A stretch of 64,000 nucleotides of DNA from Serendipita indica DSM 11827 (taxonomy: Eukaryota; Basidiomycota; Agaricomycetes; Sebacinales; Serendipitaceae), in NCBI GenBank assembly GCA_910890315.1, contig CAJVGD010000001.1, forward strand, positions 2,480,001 to 2,544,000, in the 5' to 3' direction. A program made the position numbers and the translations under genes. The notes below the pieces were generated by a model, which ran no database searches, had not been told where the DNA came from, and saw only the letters and a program-made list of their open reading frames with translations. Shown here in pieces: positions 56,532 through 64,000 of this stretch; within the stretch, counting starts at the first letter, position 1, and every line of letters starts with the position of its first letter.

Positions 56532-59500
56532 CTACATATCACCACCCATCCCAACTACAAAGGTGCTGCGTCCCCCTCGAGGGAGTACCATGATCCGTTG
56601 AGCGGCGTGTACATGGTAAGTCTCCGTCGAAGGAAGCTGGCCAGCCTTGCTCTGGCCATCTATAGCCAGTGGTAGGACCGAGATTGTTGGCAAAGCCAAC
56701 TCGCCATGATGGAGCGGAACAAGTGTAAGGTCGACAGAATGAGAGCCATCATTCTACGAGGTTCAAATGAGTGGGTGTATAAATGCGTGGAATAGCGTAC
56801 CACTGCGAGAAAATCTCCTTGCTTGTGCCCGCTCACCAACCAGTCCGTCACAAGCTCTTGCACGGAGTATCTCATCGAGAACTCGACGATATCCTCCGAC
56901 TCATTATGACGTATTGATCCCCAGTGAAACGATGTTGTAATCTCTATCCTCACCCCCACCGGTTGACCGGCGTAGATGAGATCTAAATCCGCGTTGATAT
57001 GGATCTGTATCGCACATAGGATCTGCACTCTCGAGTGAGTATTTAAGCATGCGCTGACCGACACGTACATGCATAAAGGGCAGATCGACTGGAATAATCA
57101 GGTGCTGCCACCCTTTCACCGTCTCTTCAACACCATCGATCGCTCTCGGCACTTTGAGACGCTGCATGCCAGTCAGGATGCGATGACGACGTATTACATG
57201 ACTGACCTCGAGTACCTCGTTCAAACCTCGCCGAAAGTCGGAACCCAGTTTATCGTCTGCTGGCGCAGACAGAGCTAATTCTCCCGAATGAAGGTACAGT
57301 TGAACCCAGCTTGCATTCGCAGCAAGAGCTGCGATGAGGAACGACTTGGCTAGTTGCCCATTTATGTCGTCTTCCCCAAAGACAGAGGCTACCTCGTCGT
57401 CGAGGCGCCTCTCAATTTCTAAACTAGTTAGCATCATGTAAAGGAGTAGGAAATGAGACTTAGGCGTACCTTCTTTTAGTGTTCGGTAGGTAACGTGGAG
57501 GTACAAGGTCTCCCGCTCTGGATCTATTTAGTTTGGGCTTCACGCTGAGCAAAGACAAACCATAGCGAGGCTCTTCAGACGTCAGTTGGTAGATTGCATG
57601 AATTGGTCGCTGGGCAGTGATAATCTCCCAGCGGGTAAGCAAAGTAGATAATAACCATCGGCAATAACATACCAGTGACGGCTGCTTGCTAGTTCGTTTC
57701 GGGCATCTAATTCGCAAACCCGTTCCACCTTCCAGTTTTGTCTCCAGCACACGAACTTGGAGATGGGAAGTAGAAGAAATCGTGAACTTGGATATCAGCC
57801 TGGATCATACGATTAAGTAGAATGATCCCCTGCAATAAAGAGCTCACGTTTTGCCACGGAAAGAGTCCATGACGCTGACTTGAAGTGGAAGAGAGGTTTG
57901 CACCTTTTGGGACAACCTCAAGGTTCGCCGAGATTGTGGTTCGGCGGAAATGATGTCGACAACTTGATAGGAAACTTTGATGGCAACGTGCAAAGGTACA
58001 CCCGCCGGCGGAGATGAATGTGGTATTGTAAAGGAAATAGTTTGTCGTGATTTCAAGTTTCTGACAATCATCCCACTCGGAGAAAACGAAAATGCAGCTG
58101 AACCTGAAATCGATGTGTTTGTCAAGTCTTGGGTGCCTAAATGCGTGCTTACTTTCCGATCCCATCGAGTCCTCTAAGAGCGTTGCCTCGGCTGGTCTGA
58201 ATACCACTCCTTGTGGACTGGATATATCGATGGTGGCATCTTGAACCACGTTACGTCCTGTATGAAGCTCGAGCATCACGGCCGGCTCGGCATCCCATTG
58301 AACTCGAGAATTGTGAGTGTGCGTAGGTAACGCCTGGAGCCAACGTACTGGAGCGCGGAAGAGAAATTTTGATGTCCAGGGACTCCTTATCCAGGGGAAC
58401 ACGGACCAGTTGACCGTGCAACGTAGAGGGAAATTGAGGAGCCCTTGAGCAGATTGAGGAGTAACGACCTGAGGCGTCATCGGAGCCTTAGATTCCGAAG
58501 CAGATGGTTTCCATTCGAAGTGCACTTTAGAAAGCCACAGAGAGGCCGAGGCAACATTGAAAACGCCTTGATGAGAGTCCTATCGTAGGGTAAGCGAAAT
58601 TTGGGTGTGAAAATGGATAGATACCCCGCAGAAGAGACTCGTCGACGTGGTTCCAGGATAACAAACTACAGCACCGGTTACATAGATTAGAGTCTCGTCT
58701 CCTTCCCCGGCGAGTTGAAGCTCGACTCGGTCGAATTCCACATTCTGGAACGAGGTCAGATATAGCATAGAACAGATGATCGCACAGACGCATGGAAGAA
58801 AGTTACTAATCGAGATCGACAGGGTCGAGCCATCTTGGTCTTTTGACAACTCGGCATTTCCATTCGTCACAGTGACTAAAAACGACGGGTGGTTGTACTT
58901 GAGGATCTCTAGTATTATATGATGAGGAAAACTCGTCGGTTCGGGGCCACGTACCCGAATTTGACTTGTCAGCGACCCGTCGAATGTTGGCAAACAACGA
59001 GAGGAAGTACTCCTTTCTTTCATCTGATGAACGTGTGATTGGTGTCTCTGGTTCGTATCCCGCCAGTACAATATCCACATCGTCTTGTGTACCATACTGT
59101 CCACCAATATGTTCGACCTCGGCGCATACTCCCAGAAAAGCGATGGCAGTATCAAGCCAAGCACCATCTTTCTCATTCTCCAGGCGGGTGTGAGAGTCTA
59201 AAGCGCGAGCGAGCATAAAGGCTTCCAGAGGTGGCCACCTGTGCTTTGACGTTGAATAATGGGCGGGTAGAGAAGAAAACGTCTGATACGCGGTTTGTAT
59301 TTGGCCACGGCACCTAAAACGGCGTCTTTTATACGGAATAAAGCAATGTAGTACTGTACGTACTGATCTAGAGCGGCCAAATCGCCATGAAGTTTGAGGG
59401 CGAACTTTCGTCGACGACCATCTGCATAGTACTCAATTGCGCGCTGGGTGATGGCAACGTAGAGAGTATCGAATGCTGATTGGTCACGAAGACAGCCGAC

Positions 59501-61051
59501 AAGGTCGGAATTCGAAATCTTGCTACTCATACTTTCTCCTTTGGCAAACCTCGGCTCAATCCTTTCTGTAGAAGAATGCCAGGAGAGCGAAAAAGGCGGA
59601 GCGTTTGGTAGAAACCCAAGATGAATACCGATTTTGTCGAGCTATGATTGTTTAGAGATGTGGGGATATAGGCGGACCTCTCACTTGATTTCTCGCCAAC
59701 TCTGCCAACTCTGCTCGCTTCGCGGCATAACTGGCCGTAAACGTTGCATCTTCATGCAACTTTGTGAATCTAGAATAAGCTTGGTCGCATTGGTCGATGA
59801 TGCTGAGAGAAGCGGAGTATATCCACGATTCCAGAAAGAACACGGTAAGGGACCGCTGAACGTCATTAGTGTGATTTCGTTTCAAGGATAGACATGCTAA
59901 CCTCGTTCTCCCTCAAACTTCGCGAGAATGAAATGATAAACTGATGGCTACGTGTAATGACTTCCAAGACTCGCTCTTGCTTTGCGAGAATAATCATCTG
60001 ACACGCAAACAGGTAGATGCGAAAGTCGAAAAGAGTGACTGTGTTGTTGAGAATAAGTTCCCGGTACGGCTTTTGGAGCACATCTAGTAGTGGTCGCGAA
60101 TCATCTCCAGCAGTCGTGCCACCAACATTGCCAAACCATGGAAGATTCTTCTCTAGGACAGAATCAGGGGGCGTTTTAGTGAATTTCATAGGACCTACCA
60201 TCGAGTGCTTGAAAGAATGACGCCTCGAGCTCGCGATACTGCTGCAGTGCGTCCTCCAGGAGACCAACGCCCTCGTAGGAAATGGCCAAGCTTTCCTTGA
60301 GTATGGTCAGAACTTCCATCCCAACCCAAACAGAGACGAATCACCTTCAAAATGAAATATGTGCAGAAGTTCCAACCTGGAAGAGTTCGCTGCGACTCGG
60401 ATTTGGCAATCTCCTCCTGCCTTGAGGTGACTGCCGCGTCAAAGCTTGCCAAAAGGCCTTCCTTCATTTTAGTAATAAAGTCGGACCATGCTGTCACATC
60501 GTCTGTGCTAGCAGGCCACGCAAGTTCGACGCATCGATCCCTTCGTTTGTCCAGATTGATGTCCGCCTTGACCTTGTCGAGCACAGGAGCACGCATAGAA
60601 AAGATGCGGGATGTCCCTGTTACTCTAGAGTCGGGTCGAACGACCAAGACGACGAGCCATTCTTGATTACGCTTTGACGAGATGGTAGCTTGCCAGTCCT
60701 TGACCAGTTTCTTGAAGGTAGTTCGATAAGTCTCATTGTCCTGGACGCGTTGAGTTTTAATTACATCACGGATTATCCAGGATACCTCGCAGGCAAAGAA
60801 ATACATGTTCATGAGCGGGCGGTCGAGTAAACTCGACGGAATCTGTGAGGATCCCTCGTCTCTCAGCGACTCCAAGGACAATAGATCGACTTCCATTTCA
60901 GGAATCGTTCGGACGACGCCATCGTTGTTCCTCCATTCGAGTTTCTGAGCGGCAGATGATTGTCGAGTGCAGTTCTTATCTGAATCCACTGATCTGATGC
61001 GAGAAAGTTTGTTGGCGCAGAGTAAGTGACCTTTATGCGCGACGTCGGCAT
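56532..61051 (-). CDS. TRS130: TRAPP complex subunit 10 (Trs130/TRAPPC10)
   Basis: Minus strand, about a dozen exons. Family knowledge: TRAPPII subunit acting with Rab GTPase exchange at the trans-Golgi. Seen in order: VTYSAPTNFLASDQW, EGSSQIPSSLLDRPLMNMYF, the block PVLDKVKADINLDKRRDRC, FCTYFILK joined by a 49-nt intron to ESLAISYEGVGLLEDALQQY, LFDFRIYLFACQ, LDKIGIHLGFLP, YYADGRRRKFALKLHGDLA, ARALDSHTRLENEKDGAWL, and the C-terminus LPSTETYHVHAAQRIMVLPR with STFVVGMGGDM. Start 61051 (MPTSRIKVTYSAP) fits the usual N-terminus. One base seems missing near 60940 in LPLRN/LEWRN; sequencing error is likely. Divergent from the F-box gene at 61227 across 175 bp. Confidence 0.92.
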
Positions 61052-61226
61052 CAAGGTTGGGTTCAAGTTGCGACTGGGAGCCCCGTCCGCGGTTGATGAG
61101 AATGGATGAGCATGTCCATAGAGTGCATCCTATGTCGTTCATCTCTTCGCTTCTTCCACGCTTCTCTAGGCGGGCAGTGGTCAACGGTGGCGAACCAAAC
61201 TTGAACTCGGCGTGCGTGACCAAATT
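61052..61226. promoter_or_regulatory. Divergent promoter between TRAPPC10 and F-box gene M1
   Basis: 175 bp between the two ATGs. The part 61179-61226 (GGTCAACGGTGGCG, AACTTGAACTCGGCG) recurs at 63301-63349 before gene M2, so the F-box promoter was duplicated with the gene. Confidence 0.5.
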
Positions 61227-62888
61227 ATGAGCTGGCAGAGATTGCCCGAGGACATTCAGCACGAGATTCTCTGTTACTTGGACCCGCCACAACTGGTGGA
61301 AGCGCGGGAGGTGCGCCTCATTTCTCGTCTCAGTCGTGTTCTCACAACCAGACAGATTGACCGCAATACTCAGTCGCTGATCGACTCCTCAAAGCGAACA
61401 CAGCTGATTATTGAGCTCTGGAGGTCAGGTTTTTCACTGGCAGGCGACATAAATCGTCTTTCCCCGGTGGCAGACGTCTTGAAAAGACATCTGGCATGGC
61501 GAGAAAATGTCATACGTCTTCCAGATCCGAAGCGTATCGACTTTCCATCTAGTCCGGACGCAGTCGAAAGGCTGTTCGTCTTCGACGATTGCATCTTCGT
61601 GAAAGCTTTGGACGAATTATATTCGCTCTCCATTCGCAAGCTCGCTAAATCGGGCTCCGCAGAATGGAAGTTGATAAAAGTGGACGGGTTTACCATCAAT
61701 GATGTTATTTTCGCCCACCTTGCGACAAATGTCCTCGTGGTAGGAATGACCCTGGACAATTCCATGTATGTGTTCGACTTGGCTCCCGGACGAAATCTCA
61801 GGGGTTTCAAGGAACCAAGAACTCCTCTTTCTTAGTTTGGATACACTCTCCCAAATCCCAGGCACTCCACGACTTTCGATGGAGAAAATTTACAACATTG
61901 GAGTTTCCGGGTCGACGCTTATCTTTGTCGACGATACTGAAGGCTACATGCTACGAGCTATGAACTGGCAGAAAGGGGATATCATCAAGGTGAGAGGTGC
62001 TGTTGCGTCTATAGACTCGCTCATTTGTTGTAGGAGATGGACCTGGGGAATATGTACCAAGCGTCTTATTGTCCGGCCTTACTGGCCGGGCACTACTTAC
62101 TGTTGTCATTTGTTGAACGGTCAGAGATGATCATCTCAGTGACCAATCTGTACAACCCCGAGACTTCTGTCTCCTTCCATCTTCCGCGCCTTGGTCGGTT
62201 CTTTTCAGTGTCGAGCTTCTCTTGGTTGACGCAGGATAATCAATTCGGGGCTGGCATCCTCTCCTCGACTGAAATTCACGATATCTGCGTCCTCATTATC
62301 TCTCTGGAGCCAAAATTGAAGGGCATAGCCAGTCAAGAGATTACACTTGTGCTCAAGTACAACAAGCTCTTCCACTTTGCTGCTGAAACGGGCAAAAGCC
62401 ACCTCAGCTGGTCTGAATGGGGGCCAACGTGCGCGCGTTTTCTTCCAGCATATCAAGAAGCAGCCCTGGAAGGTGCCCTCTTCTGCTCACGAGTTCACCT
62501 TTACTTATCAGACCGTATTGTCTCACCGCCCACTACTCGTCGAGGGCACAGGACTAAGTCCCCTCGACGGGTTGCGACGCTCGAATTTAATCCGAGCATG
62601 ACTTCCCGCTGTTCTGGGAGATCATTTCATGTGATAAAAGGGAAACTCTATGACCGACTGTTCTCAGAGGTCTTCCTGTTTCCGGAAGAAGCCTTGGAGG
62701 GAGTGCCATTCACCGTACTCGACCAACCCCTGGGAGTATTACCTGAGCAGCCCACGGCAGATATTCTTCTTGCATGTTCATCCATTGTCGTAGACAAAGT
62801 GAGTGTAAATTTCTTTCTGTGAAAACAACCTACTTAATCCCGGGAGGTTGATCACCTGGACGTCTTCTGGTTGGGAGAACCGTGTTGA
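61227..62888 (+). CDS. F-box protein M1, 492 aa
   Basis: Exons 61227-61310, 61356-61765, 61812-61989, 62034-62798 and 62847-62888 sum to 1479 nt. N-terminal F-box (MSWQRLPEDIQHEILCYLDP). The body keeps blocks shared with L1, L2 and M2: RHLAWRENVIRLPDP, RLFVFDDCIFVKAL, ELYSLSIRKLA, FLSLDTLSQIPG, LLAGHYLLLSFVERSEMI, HLSWSEWGPTCARFLP. The repeated short hydrophobic strands suggest a beta-propeller-like body, which is inference. Intron 1 (45 nt) is placed by comparison with M2 and lacks a stop, so it could be retained. The last short exon is less sure; without it the protein stops at 62822. Confidence 0.75.
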
Positions 62889-63349
62889 AGTATTTTTGCA
62901 TATCTCGCGCCATCAGGAAGGTGCATCCCCCACCAGCCTCGGCTCTTTGGTAACGTCCAATGCCTTGTTAATGATGGACAGTATTTCTTGACTTGATAAT
63001 ACTAATACATGCTATTCGACGACTCAATCAGAATCCTCCCTGAAGTCGTGTAAGTCGTGTATCCAACTTTCAACCCAATCATATACAGAGTTCGGCAGAA
63101 AGTGCCAATATTTACAGCAGCATCCATCCAGCCGGCATAATTTGGTCTTGAACGGCAGTACGATTACCTTACACTAAGTACTTTCCCTCAACCCCAGGTG
63201 CTAAACGTATTATTAGAAGCGCGCTTCGTATATCGACGATATCGAGGGAGTGTACTCTCATACCACTCCTCTTTTCTGCTACAGTTATGAAGGTGGCACC
63301 GGTCAACGGTGACAACAAAACTTGAACTCGGCGCCTGTGTAGCCAGAGC
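62889..63349. other. Intergenic with duplicated F-box promoter
   Basis: No gene seen. 63301-63349 is the second copy of the short upstream block found before M1. Confidence 0.45.
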
Positions 63350-64000
63350 ATGACCTGGCAGAGATTGCCCGAGGAAATCCAACATGAGATTCTATGTTAC
63401 ATGTACCCACTAGAACTGGTAAAAGCGCGGCAGGTACGAATCACTTGGTCGTCTCGGCCCTGCCTAACGACTTGAAAGATTTGTCGCAGCATTCGCTCGT
63501 TAGTCGACGCCTCGAAGCGAGCGCAACTAGTCATAGAGCTCGCAAGGTCGGGCTACTTGCTGGCGTGCGACGTCAATAGCCTGTCCTCTGTGCCGGATAT
63601 GCTAGTAAAGCATTGGGCATGGCGAAGAAACCTCATAGACCTCCCGAAACCTGTGGCTATCAGTCTGCCATTGGACATGGACGTGGTTAGAAGGTTTTTC
63701 GTCTTTGACGATCATATCTTTATTACAACTACCGAGGGGGTCTACTCGCTCTCCATTTCCGACTTTGCTCAAACAGCTACCGCGGACTGGAAGGTAGTGG
63801 AATCGGTTGGATTTACTATCAAGTTTATTATCTTCGTGGATACAAGTGCCAATGTCCTCGTGGTAGGAGCGACCGAGTATGATTCTACGTAGGTTTCAAG
63901 GTCTAGTCCTGCACCGATTCTCACGGTTTGTTAGAAACCCAGAACTACTCTTTCTTACCCTGGATACTCTCCTCCCGATTCCAGGCGCTCTCAAGCTTTC
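63350..64000 (+). CDS. F-box protein M2, 3' end outside window
   Basis: Starts MTWQRLPEEIQHEILCYMYP, nearly the same as M1. Intron at about 63436-63478, then SLVDASKRAQLVIELARSG, VKHWAWRRNLIDLPKP, FFVFDDHIFITTTEGVYSLS and, after an intron at about 63891-63947 in the same place as in M1, ELLFLTLDTLLPIPGALKL, which runs off the window. Same tandem family as M1, L1 and L2. Confidence 0.75.

Noticed and set aside
56265-56601. Small plus-strand spliced gene starting MSWRDPLEG
   Set aside because: Its last exon lies antisense to the conserved TRAPPC10 C-terminus, its splice sites are the complement of coding sequence, and no family matches.

Overview
The window is nuclear DNA of a filamentous fungus, most likely an agaricomycete close to Rhizoctonia/Ceratobasidium. 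This is inferred from dense 40-60 nt introns, tandem F-box families, CT-rich leaders, and a housekeeping set that includes PRPP synthetase, Per1/PGAP3 and TRAPPC10. No LTR element, virus-like element, rRNA, tRNA or CRISPR array was recognised.

Layout. 1-1231: 3' part of a PRPP synthetase gene. 2.5-11.6 kb: a zinc-finger gene (A) followed by a tandem family (B1, truncated B2, B3, B4). 12.7-15.0 kb: a C2H2 transcription-factor-like gene (C). 15.8-19.1 kb: a VWA plus Cys-rich protein (D). 19.5-25.4 kb: three more tandem zinc-finger paralogs (E1-E3). 25.8-27.6 kb: Per1/PGAP3 divergent from a small membrane protein. 27.7-37.6 kb: four tandem F-box genes (H1-H4); H3 is split by a 3.75 kb DNA transposon and H4 is a pseudogene. 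37.8-40.9 kb: two members (I, J) of a single-pass membrane-protein family whose third member (K) lies at 54.9-56.2 kb. 40.9-43.0 kb: two decayed F-box paralogs. 43.2-51.6 kb: a 2OG-Fe(II) oxygenase, a secreted lysozyme-like protein, and a large disordered protein. 51.6-54.9 kb: no recognisable gene. 56.5-61.1 kb: TRAPPC10. 61.2-64 kb: two tandem F-box genes, the second cut by the window edge.

Most striking points. (1) The transposon at 31614-35365 has TA target duplications and inverted ends. It carries an intact five-exon DD34E transposase and also an intact four-exon 560-aa passenger gene on the other strand; removing the element restores a full F-box reading frame. (2) Genes A, B and E appear to be one zinc-finger family joined by conserved phase-2 intron positions. 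In E1-E3 both histidine zinc ligands of the first finger are replaced by cysteines. (3) Genes I, J and K form a membrane-protein family with three conserved intron positions and a GG-x-W-x-C ectodomain motif.

Several otherwise sound genes (PRPP synthetase, TRAPPC10, the VWA gene, B1, B3) each need a one-base frame correction. Residual assembly error is at least as likely as true inactivation. All exon models come from reading splice signals by eye and checking that exon lengths sum to a multiple of three.
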